The notes under the pieces were generated by a model that did not search any database, was not told where the DNA came from, and worked only from the letters and a program-made list of their open reading frames with translations. Shown piece by piece: positions 17,949-28,279 of a DNA stretch of 64,000 nt; within the stretch, counting starts at the first letter, position 1, and each line of letters begins with the position of its first letter. The position numbers were made by a program, and so were the translations under genes. Location: positions 1-64,000 of the forward strand of contig CAVULE010000001.1 of assembly GCA_963742315.1 (NCBI GenBank). The letters run 5' to 3'. This DNA is from AV69 sp963742315. GTDB taxonomy: Bacteria > Verrucomicrobiota > Verrucomicrobiia > Chthoniobacterales > UBA10450.

Positions 17949-19379
17949 TTACTTGTAACCCTTGAAGTCCTCACCGGTCTTGATATTGGGGTATTGCTGA
18001 ATGCTGCGCGTGTATTCGCCAATGATCTTGAAGTCCGGCGCCAGTACCCAGCCAACCGTGAAATCCGAGTAAATCAAGTTGTTGTCCTCGTGCGGATCGC
18101 TGCTCAGGTCGTAGATCATGGGGAACTGCGGCTTGATGTACGGCTTTTCAATAGAAACAGGTGCTTCCGTGTAGCGGAAGATGGTCTTGTAAATTTTCCA
18201 CTTGATCGACATCAGTTCGCCGTCAGCGCCGAAGAACATGTAGTTGTCACGACCCGTCGTGGCGCCCTTCCCAACCATGAAGGGCGATGCATCGACACCG
18301 TCAATGGGACGGTCCTTAGGCAGCAGATTCGAGGCACCCGCCAATCCGGCGAACGTGGGGAGCCAATCCACGTCCGCAAGTATTTCATTGGTGACAATGC
18401 CCGCCGGGACCTTGCCTGGCCAGCGGATCATCGCGGGCACTCGCATGCTTCCTTCGAAGGGAGTATTAAAGAAATCGCCGCGCCACGGCCCGTTGGTACT
18501 TCCTCCGACTTGCGGAAGAACCCCGCCGCTCGCGTTATCGCTGCTGAGGACGATGATTGTGTTGTTCTCGACACCCGCCTCCTTGATGGCGTCGAGGATC
18601 TGACCGACACGAAAGTCCATCTCGGCGATGACGTCGGCGAACACCCCGCCGCGCTGAGTGGACTTACCGGCAAAATTCGGATTTGCGATGACGGGGAAGT
18701 GCACTTCGGAGTAGCCTATGTAAACAAAGAACGGCTTTTTCGCCGCTGCGTTGCGCTTGATGAACTCGACGGTCTTCGGGATGATATACTTCTCGTCCAC
18801 GATTGGCCGCACGTTGAGGTCGAGGGGCATTACCGGCTTCGATTGCTCGCCCTTCTTTCCTTCCCACAGCATGGGTGCGGGGAGACCGCTCTCCTCGAAC
18901 AGCGGCCATTGGGTGTAGCCCGCCTCGTCCCATGAGTCCTTGACACCCCACCACTCGTCGAAGCCCTGGTCGTTCGGCAGCCGGCCTTGCGTGTTACCCA
19001 AGTGCCACTTGCCGTATAACGCGGTGGCATAGCCCGAGTCGGAGAGAAGTTTGGCGATAGTGTATTCCCACGGCGCCATCCCGGCTAGCCCCTGTCCCGG
19101 CAAAGGGACTGTGTAAGTTCCCGAGCGAACCGAATACCGCCCAGTGAGGATGGCGGAACGCGTCGGCGTACACTGCGCCTCGACGTTGTAGTTGTTGAAG
19201 CGGATGCCTTCGCTCGCCAACTTATCGATCCGTGGCGTAGCTGTCGTCCCACCATAGACGCCAAAAGCTCCCCAACCGACATTGTCTACCAGGATGAAAA
19301 CGATGTTAGGCTTCTCGGCAGCGATGGCGGTGTGGGTTAGGAGTGCCAGAATGGCGAGGCAAGTGAGTTTGAATTTCAT
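17949..19379 (-). CDS. Secreted sulfatase, type I formylglycine motif
   Basis: A 476-residue protein with a signal peptide (CLAILALLTHTAIA). It hydrolyses sulfate esters; the substrate is unknown. The FGly motif CTPTR is at Cys70, followed by SAILTGR. The first metal site reads VDNVGWG, so the usual second Asp is Asn. YGKWHLG and a late SSDNASGG metal site are present. The length is standard, without the C-terminal extension of the two larger paralogues here. Maturation needs a formylglycine-generating enzyme. None with the needed cysteines is in the window. Confidence 0.92.
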   Translation of the reverse strand: MKFKLTCLAILALLTHTAIAAEKPNIVFILVDNVGWGAFGVYGGTTATPRIDKLASEGIRFNNYNVEAQCTPTRSAILTGRYSVRSGTYTVPLPGQGLAGMAPWEYTIAKLLSDSGYATALYGKWHLGNTQGRLPNDQGFDEWWGVKDSWDEAGYTQWPLFEESGLPAPMLWEGKKGEQSKPVMPLDLNVRPIVDEKYIIPKTVEFIKRNAAAKKPFFVYIGYSEVHFPVIANPNFAGKSTQRGGVFADVIAEMDFRVGQILDAIKEAGVENNTIIVLSSDNASGGVLPQVGGSTNGPWRGDFFNTPFEGSMRVPAMIRWPGKVPAGIVTNEILADVDWLPTFAGLAGASNLLPKDRPIDGVDASPFMVGKGATTGRDNYMFFGADGELMSIKWKIYKTIFRYTEAPVSIEKPYIKPQFPMIYDLSSDPHEDNNLIYSDFTVGWVLAPDFKIIGEYTRSIQQYPNIKTGEDFKGYK

Positions 19380-19644
19380 GGTTGCGTATTTCTCATTGTT
19401 GCTCGGTCGTTAGGTCACGCGTTCCTTCTCCTAAGAAATTTTAGAGCTAAGTTGAAGACATTAATTGTCATCGCCAGCCTGTGAACTAGATCACTCCTTC
19501 TTTATCGCCGCTAATTTCTGCTTCTTCCACCGCGTTTTTGGCTGCCGTATTTGATCTCGTGCTTGCCCCGTCATTAACCGTCTACCCGACAGTACTGTGC
19601 CCGTTCGACTTTTAAGTAATTGTAATCGCTGTTTCCGCTCGTAG

Positions 19645-22044
19645 TTACTTAGCGGGAGTGCCGAGGTATTTCACCTGCGCTTGCTCAATCGTGCCGTTGA
19701 ACTTGAACGGCGCCTGGTCGTAATACTCCACGCTGACCGGCGAGCCGAGGTCGATGCCAAAATCGAGACAGTCATTGGCGGTGAAGAGTAATGGTGCGCT
19801 AACCGGAACTGTGCCGGAGGCGACCTCCTTGCCGTTGACTTTCATCACAACTTTGAGCGGACCGGCAGGCTTCGGCTGGATATAAGTGGTTTCGACTTCG
19901 ATTTTCACTTTCCCAGTCGGCAGCTTGTCCTTCGCCTTGATGTGCGTGCGCACGATCTCGAATAGGTTGTATTCGTAAGACAGCACACCGTCTTTCACGT
20001 AACAGGCCAGGCCGCCAGAAAAACCGCCGAGGGCGTAAATCACGCCGTTAGCATTAGCAGGAATGTCGGCGTCAACTGTGACAACGTTAGGCTTGTTACC
20101 TAGCGCCGGTGCGGTGAACTCCGGAATTCGCGTGATGCCGCCAGGGAACGTCCATGATGTGTAAGGCGGAGTCAGTCGCAGCTCGGGGTGCAAGATGGGA
20201 ACCCACATTCCGCCGCCGATGGGCAACCCCTTATTTCTTGTAAATTCAGTCAGAAAGATGTCCTTCATCTCTGCCAGCTTGTCCGGCATCTTCGCGGCCA
20301 AGTCTTCCGCCTGGGACCAATCACTATCGAGGTTGTAAAGCTCCCATTTGTCCTTGTCCGGCGTCCAGTCCTTGATGCCCGGTGGCAATCCGGGAATCCA
20401 GGGAATGCGGGGGCCGACTGCCGACGCTATCCAGCCATCATGATAAATGCTGCGGCTGCCCATGACTTCGAAATATTGGGTGTGCTTCATCTCCGGCGCC
20501 TTCGCGTTGTTGAATGTGCTGGTAAAGCTGACGCCGTCCATTGGGTCTTGGGAAATGCCATTGACGACGCGGGGAGGCGTAATACCTAAGAGATCGTAGA
20601 TGGTTGGAGCGACATCATTCACGTGCAGGAATTGCGATCGCGGCGTGGTATCGGGTTTGATCTTTGCCGGCCAGCGAACGGCCATGGGATTGCGTGTGCC
20701 GCCGAAATGCGACGCGATCAACTTGGTGTATTGATAAGGCGCGCCGCCAGCCCAGGCCCAGCCGGCGTGATACATCGGGTCGGTCTTAGGCCCACCGAGC
20801 GCCTCGAGGCCGCCCAACGAATCGAGCGCCTGCATGTGCTGCTTTATCGTTGTTGGAATGCCATTCTGCGCTAGTAGCTCGCTGATGGTGCCGTTCTGGC
20901 CTTCAGCGGAAGCGCCGTTATCGCCCCAGATATAAAGGATCAGCGTGTTCTTACCGTAGCCCAGCCCGTCAATTGTATCGACGACTCGTCCGATTTGCGC
21001 ATCGACATGTTCGCAGAATCCGGCGTACACCTCCATTAACCGCCGTTGAAATGGTTTCTCGTCGTCGGGAATCGAGTCCCACGAAGCCAGCGAAGCGGCT
21101 CGCGGCGTTAGTTTCGCATCCTGCGGAATCCAACCCATGTCCTTGGCGCGTTTGAAAACGCGTTCCTGATACTTGTCCCAGCCGTCATCGAACTTACCCT
21201 TGTATTTGTCCGCCCATTCCTTGGGAACATGATGCGGACCATGCGCAGCGCCGCTGGCCCAATACATCAAGAACGGTTTGTCCGGCGCGAGGGACTTATG
21301 CTGCCTCAGCCAGGAGATCGCGTCGTCTGCGAGATCCTCGCTTAAATGATAGTAATTGTGCCCGCCGGAAGTGTGCGGGTGCTGAACATAGGATGTGTTC
21401 CTAACGAGTTGTGGCTCCCATTGTGATGCTTCGCCACCGAGAAACCCGTAGAAGTACTCGAAGCCATAGCCAGTGGGCCAGTGATCGTATGGGCCGGCGG
21501 CAGTGGATTCCAGCGCGGGCGTATTGTGCCACTTGCCCCAAGCAGCGGTCGCATAGCCGTAGTTCCTCAGCACTTCCGCGACCGTCGCACTGCTCTTCGG
21601 CATGGTGCCAGTGTAGCCATCCCAATCATTCGCCAGCTCTGCGATCTGTCCGCTGGCCACGCGGTGATGGTTGCGTCCGGTCAACAAGGCCGCGCGTGTC
21701 GGCGAACACATCGCGGTGGTATGAAAGCGGTTGTAGGAGATGCCTTCCTTGGCGATACGCGACAAGGTTGGTGTGTGGATCTCCCCGCCGTAGGTATCCG
21801 TTTGTGCAGGCCCGACATCATCAATCAGGAAAATCAGAATGTTTGGCGCATCCTTCGGCAGATGACTTACCGGTGGTAGCGGACTATAAGTGGACTCCTG
21901 CATGGTGCGTTCGGCAGTGCTGCCAGATTTCTTAGGCGGAAATGGCAGCTCCTCCTGCGCTTGTGCGAATAACGGCAACTGGATCGATAAGGCGGTCAAC
22001 ACCGCGATCATTGGCGAACTCTTCTTTAGGATTTCTGATTTCAT
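19645..22044 (-). CDS. Secreted arylsulfatase with C-terminal beta-sandwich
   Basis: A 799-residue protein with a signal peptide (residues about 10-30, ending FAQAQ). The FGly motif CSPTR is at Cys113, followed by AALLTGRNHH. The first metal site is canonical (LIDDVG), with WGKWHNTP and YIWGDNGASAEG later. After about residue 590 comes a C-terminal domain (GVIYALGGFSGGLACYVKDG ... TGKVKIEVETTYIQ) like the one in large arylsulfatases. It is preceded by 265 bases without a gene before the smaller sulfatase. The likely substrate class is aryl or alkyl sulfates in the periplasm (family knowledge, not shown here). Confidence 0.93.
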   Translation of the reverse strand: MKSEILKKSSPMIAVLTALSIQLPLFAQAQEELPFPPKKSGSTAERTMQESTYSPLPPVSHLPKDAPNILIFLIDDVGPAQTDTYGGEIHTPTLSRIAKEGISYNRFHTTAMCSPTRAALLTGRNHHRVASGQIAELANDWDGYTGTMPKSSATVAEVLRNYGYATAAWGKWHNTPALESTAAGPYDHWPTGYGFEYFYGFLGGEASQWEPQLVRNTSYVQHPHTSGGHNYYHLSEDLADDAISWLRQHKSLAPDKPFLMYWASGAAHGPHHVPKEWADKYKGKFDDGWDKYQERVFKRAKDMGWIPQDAKLTPRAASLASWDSIPDDEKPFQRRLMEVYAGFCEHVDAQIGRVVDTIDGLGYGKNTLILYIWGDNGASAEGQNGTISELLAQNGIPTTIKQHMQALDSLGGLEALGGPKTDPMYHAGWAWAGGAPYQYTKLIASHFGGTRNPMAVRWPAKIKPDTTPRSQFLHVNDVAPTIYDLLGITPPRVVNGISQDPMDGVSFTSTFNNAKAPEMKHTQYFEVMGSRSIYHDGWIASAVGPRIPWIPGLPPGIKDWTPDKDKWELYNLDSDWSQAEDLAAKMPDKLAEMKDIFLTEFTRNKGLPIGGGMWVPILHPELRLTPPYTSWTFPGGITRIPEFTAPALGNKPNVVTVDADIPANANGVIYALGGFSGGLACYVKDGVLSYEYNLFEIVRTHIKAKDKLPTGKVKIEVETTYIQPKPAGPLKVVMKVNGKEVASGTVPVSAPLLFTANDCLDFGIDLGSPVSVEYYDQAPFKFNGTIEQAQVKYLGTPAK

Positions 22045-22233
22045 GGTGCTTGGCTTGGTTAGTGGGTGTGCTGGAGACGGTCGGTTAGTTCATGCAACGA
22101 AAGTCAGAGTGCATTGGATCAATCAGAAAGCAGCAACACCGCCGACGGCGTAAACCGGCGCGGATCTGCTGTTGGCGATTTTGCTGCACGAACCGTTGCG
22201 GGGTGGCCAAGTGTGATTCCTCCTTCGTGATCG

Positions 22234-22872
22234 CTATCTGAGCGCTTGATTTCCCGCGCGAAGGCTCCAGCCGATCATCAACAGGCCTGTGGCAGCGATC
22301 CAGCTTCCCATAACGCGCACGGCGACGCGCATCCAGAACGCTTTCAGCGTTACCACTACCCCCGCGACCAGCGTGACCACGACGATCACGGCCCCCAGCA
22401 TGCCGGTTAACATCAATGCAGCGGAGGGGGTCCGGGTTAATCCCGCCCCGATCGAATATCCGTCAAACCCGCCGATGATGGCTGCAAGCGTGATAACGAT
22501 CGTGGAAGGAAGCTTGCAATCCAACGCCACGAGTGCGCCTGCCACCAGAAAAACGAAGCCGTTTACCCAATCCACGCTCGTTGTTGATGGGAACATCATT
22601 CCACCCACGCCGCCGATGAGCCACGCGGCGGGTAACACCGCGAGGATCCAACGGCCCTGATTTGCGCCGCGCATGGCGGCGAGCAAGACGAGCGCGATTA
22701 TGATGGCGAGATCAGCCGGCGACAGCGCGAGATGGGCGATGCCGTCATAGACTGGACCGAGTCCTGTCGTGACCAGATGCGCTTCGGCGCAAGGACAGAT
22801 AAAGCAAAGTAGCGCAACTATCCAAACGACCTTGTTACAGCCAGCGCGAGTCCATTGATATTCCACCCTCAT
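22234..22872 (-). CDS. HupE/UreJ-like membrane protein 3
   Basis: A 212-residue protein. ATG 22872 is chosen because it overlaps the previous stop by ATGA and directly opens a signal-like helix (VVWIVALLCFICPCAEA) with a His after cleavage. About six membrane helices follow. The HLVTTGLGPVYDGIAHLALS opening, with His near Asp, resembles HupE/UreJ proteins, which are thought to handle metals such as nickel. It is the last of three such genes in a coupled run (24514 to 22234). Confidence 0.7.
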   Translation of the reverse strand: MRVEYQWTRAGCNKVVWIVALLCFICPCAEAHLVTTGLGPVYDGIAHLALSPADLAIIIALVLLAAMRGANQGRWILAVLPAAWLIGGVGGMMFPSTTSVDWVNGFVFLVAGALVALDCKLPSTIVITLAAIIGGFDGYSIGAGLTRTPSAALMLTGMLGAVIVVVTLVAGVVVTLKAFWMRVAVRVMGSWIAATGLLMIGWSLRAGNQALR

Positions 22873-23486
22873 GTCAGTGCGGAAAAGAGGAAATAGCTTC
22901 CCGCCATTGCAACGGTCGCACCCGCCAGCCGGATGACGACCCGGCCCGTCGTCCATCGGTAGATCAGACCGATGGTGATGCCGACGGCGTGCAGACATCC
23001 CGTGGCAATAACAAAGCCGGCGCTATAGAGCAGCCCGCTTTCACCCGGCGGTAATTCCGTCCCATGCGCGTGACCGTGAAAGATTGCGAAAATCCCAACG
23101 ATGAGTGCCGCGATCCATACGGGCGGGCGTTTTTCGCCCAGTACCATCAGCCCGAGGACCACTGCGGACAGAGCAATGCCGATCTCGACGCCTGGCAGCG
23201 GGATGCCGAGCAATCCCATCATTCCTCCGAACGCCATCACCATGGGGAAAGCGACGGGCAGGAGCCACATCGCTGGCGCCCCGAGTTGAGCGCCCCACAG
23301 TCCCACCGCGACCATTGCCACGACATGATCCCAGCCCGAAATCGGGTGGTGAAAGCCGCTGACGAAGCCGCCAGCTTCTCCGGTTTGGATGTGCGCCCAC
23401 GCATTGGATGGAGTGGCGACGACCGCCAGCACGACGAGCCACAGAAGCATTTTTTGCGAAGGAATTTTCGAGGGTTCTGTGCTCAT
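22869..23486 (-). CDS. HupE/UreJ family membrane protein
   Basis: A 205-residue protein. Start 23486 overlaps the upstream stop by ATGA. A signal-like helix (LLWLVVLAVVATPSNAWA) leads to the family signature: HHPISGWDHVVAMVAVGLWG and, later, GIFAIFHGHAHGTELP, both rich in His. These residues fit metal binding in HupE/UreJ. No hydrogenase or urease gene is visible in the window, so a role in nickel supply to those enzymes is not supported locally. Confidence 0.85.
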   Translation of the reverse strand: MSTEPSKIPSQKMLLWLVVLAVVATPSNAWAHIQTGEAGGFVSGFHHPISGWDHVVAMVAVGLWGAQLGAPAMWLLPVAFPMVMAFGGMMGLLGIPLPGVEIGIALSAVVLGLMVLGEKRPPVWIAALIVGIFAIFHGHAHGTELPPGESGLLYSAGFVIATGCLHAVGITIGLIYRWTTGRVVIRLAGATVAMAGSYFLFSALT

Positions 23487-24514
23487 CGAATGCTGCCGAG
23501 GAGAATGGCGGTTCGTTGAATCGTCCAAAATGCACCCAGGCTTCCGACGGTGTAGGCCGGTAACGCCACGGCCCAGCGCGGCCATCGAATCTCCAGTTGC
23601 CGGTATGACCACGCCATCGCGAGGATATGAAACACAAAGGACACCTGCCCGATCTCAATACCCAGGTTGAAAAACAAAAGTGCCCAGGCAATTTCCCGCT
23701 GCGCCAACCCAGCGGCCTGCAGTCCGCTGGCGAAGCCGAACCCGTGGAGCAAGCCGAAGGCAAATGCCACCACCCAGGGATAGCGAAGGGTGAGACTTGT
23801 CTGGCCGCGCCACGCACGCACAATTTCCGGACCGAGAAACAAAATGCTCAACGCAATGGCGGCGTTCAGCGGCGGTAGCGGCGCGCTAGCGTAACCAAGC
23901 GTGGCCACAGCCAGCGTGATGCTATGCGCGATTGTGAAGGCCGTGATGGTCTTGAACAACATCCAACCGCTGCCAACGATCAAGAGCAACCCGAGCACGA
24001 ACAGCAGATGATCGACGCCGAAAAGAATGTGCTCGATCCCGAGCAATGCGTAACTGCTGGCTACGGCGAGGAGACCTCGCGACCCGGTGATCTCGACCCA
24101 TGCTTTCGAGGGCCGCACGACTGTAGTAGATTCGCTCCCGTCGAGTAGCCGCACCCGGACGAGCACATCGGTGATGGTTGCTTGCAATCCGACAAAATCG
24201 ATCCGCTTCCCGACTAGGCTATCGGTTACCTTGATGATGCGGCGCTCGACCAGTGAGTCCGGTAGTTCGCGAACCGCAGGCTCCGTAACATTGCTTACGC
24301 CTTCGGAGAATCTCAATGCGATCGGGAGACGCATTCCGGCGTAGAGCGGTGTGCGCCAGATCACATCGTAACGTCCGGGCGCTGTCTCGTCGATTTCGAG
24401 ATAGGCCGGACGCGATTCATGCGCCTGCGCGGTTGAGGCGAGAGCGATGATACCAAGAAAGAGATTTAAGAGTAATCGACAGCGCCAGGCCCGATATCGA
24501 ATTGCCTCGTTCAT
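23483..24514 (-). CDS. HupE/UreJ_2 family membrane protein
   Basis: A 343-residue protein. Start 24514 overlaps the PpiC stop by ATGA. A signal peptide (LLLNLFLGIIALASTAQA) is followed by a periplasmic beta-rich domain of about 140 residues opening HESRPAYLEIDETAPG. A block of about seven helices then carries GIEHILFGVDHLLFVLGLLL and LHGFGFASGLQAAGL. This architecture fits the longer HupE/UreJ_2 family. It probably acts with the two shorter HupE-like proteins downstream. Confidence 0.85.
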   Translation of the reverse strand: MNEAIRYRAWRCRLLLNLFLGIIALASTAQAHESRPAYLEIDETAPGRYDVIWRTPLYAGMRLPIALRFSEGVSNVTEPAVRELPDSLVERRIIKVTDSLVGKRIDFVGLQATITDVLVRVRLLDGSESTTVVRPSKAWVEITGSRGLLAVASSYALLGIEHILFGVDHLLFVLGLLLIVGSGWMLFKTITAFTIAHSITLAVATLGYASAPLPPLNAAIALSILFLGPEIVRAWRGQTSLTLRYPWVVAFAFGLLHGFGFASGLQAAGLAQREIAWALLFFNLGIEIGQVSFVFHILAMAWSYRQLEIRWPRWAVALPAYTVGSLGAFWTIQRTAILLGSIR

Positions 24515-25431
24515 CGCGTGCCCTGCCAGGAGGTCGTATCGGCGACCGATTGTTGGCCATGCGGGAGGACGATCTCGTAGCGCGCTCTCATAGCCGCGAA
24601 GAGTTCGCGCTTGGTTTCTGCGCGTTGCGCCGAGAGCCATTGCGATTTGATTTCCGATATATCAACTTCTTCGAATTCGGGCGTGCGTCCCGGGGTGATC
24701 GAATCCACCCAAACAAGATGCCAGCCGAGACCGGACTCGACCGGTCCGTGCCACTCACCGGGCGTTAACTTAAACAACTCTTCGGCAAACTTTGTGCCGA
24801 ACACATTTGCTACCTGGTCGGACGTGCGTTCACTAAAGTGGTCTTGAAACATGAATGGGTCGCCCAGACTCGTTAGGTCGATAGTATCTGTTGCTTTACC
24901 TGGCAGCTTTGCCAGCGCGCTCGCGGCCGCATCACGCGCCTGCGCGCCGCGTTTATCCGGTGAGAAGTAGAGATGCCGGAACGTAATTCGCGAAGGCAGC
25001 GAAAACTGTGATCCGTTTTTGGCGTACCATTTCTTTAACTCATCGAGCGACGGATCGCGCAATGCCGATACATCGTCAGATAAGAATTCCATCTTCTGGG
25101 CCAAACGACGTTTGACGATCGTGTCATCTCGATCCAGACCGAGCGCCAGTCCTTCACGGTAAAGGATTTCCTGGCGCACCTTGTCCTCCACCAGGTTGCG
25201 CATCTCTTCCGGAGTCGGTGGGCGCTGCCACTGCGCAGTCCAGCTTATTTCAAGCTGGCGAATGTCATCGCTAGTCAGCTCAATTCTTCGCGAGGTATCA
25301 GAGTTGGTCGCACCTGGATTAAGCCAATGATAGATGGCAAACAGGGCCGCTCCGATCACGAGAAAATGCAGAAGCGGCTCGCGCGCCCAACGCCTAAAGC
25401 GACCATAAAGAACTGATATTCCTTTTGTCAT
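24511..25431 (-). CDS. Membrane-anchored PpiC-type peptidyl-prolyl isomerase
   Basis: A 306-residue protein with one N-terminal membrane anchor (LLHFLVIGAALFAIYHWL) and a SurA/PpiC-like helical part (QRPPTPEEMRNLVEDKVRQE, LYREGLALGLDRDD). The rotamase domain spans about residues 140-245, ending in GLGWHLVWVDSITPG. It probably folds exported proteins, plausibly the sulfatases and outer-membrane proteins of this cluster (inference). It lies between the DUF3604 gene (42-base gap) and the HupE genes (ATGA overlap). Confidence 0.88.
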   Translation of the reverse strand: MTKGISVLYGRFRRWAREPLLHFLVIGAALFAIYHWLNPGATNSDTSRRIELTSDDIRQLEISWTAQWQRPPTPEEMRNLVEDKVRQEILYREGLALGLDRDDTIVKRRLAQKMEFLSDDVSALRDPSLDELKKWYAKNGSQFSLPSRITFRHLYFSPDKRGAQARDAAASALAKLPGKATDTIDLTSLGDPFMFQDHFSERTSDQVANVFGTKFAEELFKLTPGEWHGPVESGLGWHLVWVDSITPGRTPEFEEVDISEIKSQWLSAQRAETKRELFAAMRARYEIVLPHGQQSVADTTSWQGTR

Positions 25432-25473
25432 ATGCGGAATCGTGACTTTCCCTCAGTCTTTAAGTCCGCATCG

Positions 25474-27701
25474 TTATTCAACTGCTTCAACTTCGTAGTT
25501 CGCGTAGCCAAACTCGTTGCTGCGCGCAGCCATATATTTGTCGCCTACTTTGTAGACCATAACTTCGAACGGAGTTCCTGATATCGTCGTTACGATCCGT
25601 CCATCCTTGATCTCATAAGCCGCCGGCGATCCTAGTTCACCGCCGTGCAAAACGTCTCCTATCTCTCCGACTTCCGGCTGCTTGCCGTCGATTTTGGTAA
25701 TCAAGCGGCGCCCATTGTTGCCGTAAAGGATTTCGAATTCCTGGTTAGTGACATGGTTTCGAATCTTGAACGTTTTCCCTACGATCAACGCCTTCAACGC
25801 AGCATCATCCAAAGCGGTGGCACCTTGCTGCTTAAGCATCGATACCGTCGTCCCTGCAGCCACTTTCTTAGCGGCATCCTCTGTTGGAGTAAACCAGATG
25901 GGCGAGGTCCAAGCTCGCTCCTGCACAGAGGCCGGAACTTCGCTCGGCGGCAAGACGCCCAGTTTCTTTGCGTCGTAGGTTGTCCAGCGCGGAGTTGGGA
26001 TTTGAATAACACGCGCATAGTAGAACGCGTGCTGACTCGGATCGAATTCAGGATCGGTCCAGCCTTTTTTTAACTCCGTCGCGCCGATCGTATTCTTGTA
26101 ACTCGCGTTCTTGATGTCAACGGTATTGCCAACTGGCGGTACCTTGCCGGTTTGCGGGTCGGCCTTGCGATCGCCCGACCAGGCGACATCGTAAACCTTT
26201 TCAAAAATTTGACCTTGTTTGGTCCAACCTTTGACGATTTGGATTCGATCAAGGTTACCATCGTCAGGGTCCTTTACTGCCCACGCCAAAAACGATGGCG
26301 GCTTTCCAGCCTGGTCGGGCGGTAGATCGCCGCCCATAGGAACGCCTTTGGCATAGGCGGTTTTTACCCACTGTTTATCATTCAGCGTGTCAGCGGTGAG
26401 ATCGTAACCGCCAAAAAACCGCACCTTGATGCGCACTCCGCTGGTGCCGAAGGTTTCCTTGCGTTTCATGGCATCAAAAAGCGAAGCGCGCGTGTTTTCT
26501 TCGGCCCACACGCCTCCCAAGCCAGACGTGCTCAGCTGCCGAAATCCAGGCCGAGTTCCTTCTTGCCACTCAGGCGAGTCTTATCGGTCGCGTCCATCAT
26601 GCCGTGGCCACCGAAATAGTCCGACTGAACATAACCCGAGGCGGTATTATGAGAGTCGCTCGCGCCGACGACGCCCATCTTGTAAGGGTTGTAACCGCGG
26701 CCTTCCTGCATCGCCAGACCGTTCTCCCACGCTTCCCGGACGTAACTGCCGTGAATCTTGGGCACGCGCTCCTCTCCGCCGAGCAGGTAAGTAAGAATCT
26801 CATAATTTGCGAACTCGTCGTTAGGCGAAAGCTGCGGGGTAGTTTCCGAAGTTCCTTTTAGTTGATGGATTTCCGTTAAAGGCTCGTTGTTTACCCGCTC
26901 CTGCGCCCAGGCCGCGTCGATCGGGCGGCCTTTGTTGTCCACCTCGATCGGGAACATGATGCCATCGCTTAGGTTCGCGTTGTGCGAAATGCATAACAGC
27001 TCGTTGCCTTGTTTACGCTGCGCATCCATCCAGGCCCACAAGTCTTCGGGATGTTCCGAATCGATTGAACTAAAGGGCACCGTCTGGGACGTGGGTCGAG
27101 TCTTTGAAGATAACGTTACGGTGCAAATTCCGGTTATTCGGTGTGGAACTCCATTCATAGGCGACGAAGGTGGTAAACTTTCCCGGCTGGTTGTATTTGT
27201 CAGCGATCCGGATGATTTCCTTCCAAACGCTCCCAGCTACCTCCGGAGCTAACGAGTTCCTTAATTGGCTCGTTTTTTAGAAGCGAAGTTCCAATGAAAA
27301 GATAGACTTTCTGGATGTCCTCCGGTGTGCGCACTTTCAGTTTTTCAGCGATGGGCAATTTGCTAATGGGAGACGCGGGATCGTTCGCGAGTCGTAAGGT
27401 GCCGACATACTCGGCGTGATCGGTCACGCCCATGAAATCCAGAGGCTTGGTGATTTTGACCTCATAGCCCGCCGGATGCTTGATTGGTTGGCCGAGCGCA
27501 TACTTATACGCATCCTCCGGGCCAGTTAAGGTGATTGCCGAAGGTATAAGCATCGAAGGACCAGCTGGTATGGACGTGTGTCTCGCCAAAGAACACGTCA
27601 CGCTCGGGATTTGGCGCAGCCAATGCCGCTGAGACGATCGTTAGGGTGAGCGCGGCGCCGAAGGCGCAACAGGCCAGGGTTGTAAGAAGGTGTAGTTTCA
27701 T
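25474..27701 (-). pseudogene. DUF3604 family protein, at least four frameshifts
   Basis: The ATG at 27701 opens a signal peptide and the PHP-like motif FFGETHVHTSWSFDAY. The frame changes near 27530 (to GPEDAYKYALGQPIKHPAGY), near 27230 (to VWKEIIRIADKYNQPGKFTT), near 27078 (to VPFSSIDSEHPEDLWAWMDA) and near 26540 (to TSGLGGVWAEENTRASLFDA). The last part, about 345 residues, is intact to 25474. Together they rebuild a normal DUF3604 protein of about 740 residues. These are predicted metal-dependent hydrolases of unknown substrate, often near sulfatases and HupE genes in my memory. This copy cannot be functional as written. Confidence 0.85.
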
Positions 27702-27819
27702 GTTTTGACTTTCGTTATTCCTAGGTGCGTAGTCGTCTGACGTATCGTCCTGGTTTGGAACCAAGCGACGCGATCGATTGAAAACGCATTCGGGATGATC
27801 TGCAAAACAAAAGCAGCGG

Positions 27820-27840
27820 CTATTGGACTTTCGTCCTACG
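27820..27840. promoter_or_regulatory. GGAC-N4-GTCC motif upstream of DUF3604
   Basis: Core GGAC-TTTC-GTCC followed by TACG, 119-139 bases upstream of the DUF3604 start at 27701. Confidence 0.5.
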
Positions 27841-27948
27841 ATGTCAGGATTTTCCTTACGCGACGGTCAGTTTCGTATCGTGACCTCCCACGGAATTGGC
27901 AAAGACCATGGCGAAACGTCCGGCCGTTAGACATGGAGTCCTAATTAT

Positions 27949-28095
27949 TTAAAAATTCACTCCGCCTTGGACGAGTGGGCCGTTCAGCTCTGTCTTGTCA
28001 GTAAAACCAAGGGAGAAATAATCGTATTTGAGATAGCGCCAGCCGAGCTGCGTCCAAACCACGGGCTTAGTTGAACTTCGAGGCCGCCCTGCGGT
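27949..28095 (-). pseudogene. C-terminal fossil of the outer-membrane protein at 30830-31758
   Basis: The last 36 codons read VWTQLGWRYLKYDYFSLGF, then TDKTELNGPLVQGGVNF and a stop. The same end stands at 30830 (WTQVGWRYLKYDYISAGF, TNKTELNGPLVQGGVNF). DNA similarity extends over about 130-140 bases, so the two form a direct repeat flanking the sulfatase at 28280-30811. Confidence 0.85.
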
Positions 28096-28279
28096 TCTAT
28101 CATCGAGATGCAATCTACCGCACCGCGAGCAAGGATTGATAAGCAAGCCGGCCGATTAGGTTTGGTCTGTTCATTGTGTTGTCTTGTTACGACTTGTTAT
28201 TCATCGAGGTTACTTCCTTGTTGCAGAGCCCCCATGCGGATGGAACCATGAGATTGTTTCTGTTTCCTCAAGGGCAAGA

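Larger units (their letters stand above)
27702..28279. other. Gap holding a palindromic motif and an outer-membrane protein fossil
   Basis: Contains the motif CTATTGGACTTTCGTCCTACG at 27820-27840, a variant (TTAGACATGGAGTCCTAA) at about 27926-27943, and the fossil listed at 27949-28095. Nothing else is recognised. Confidence 0.5.

Noticed and set aside
22234..24514. A hydrogenase or urease accessory operon
   Set aside because: HupE/UreJ-type proteins are present, but no hydrogenase or urease subunit or other accessory gene is in the window.
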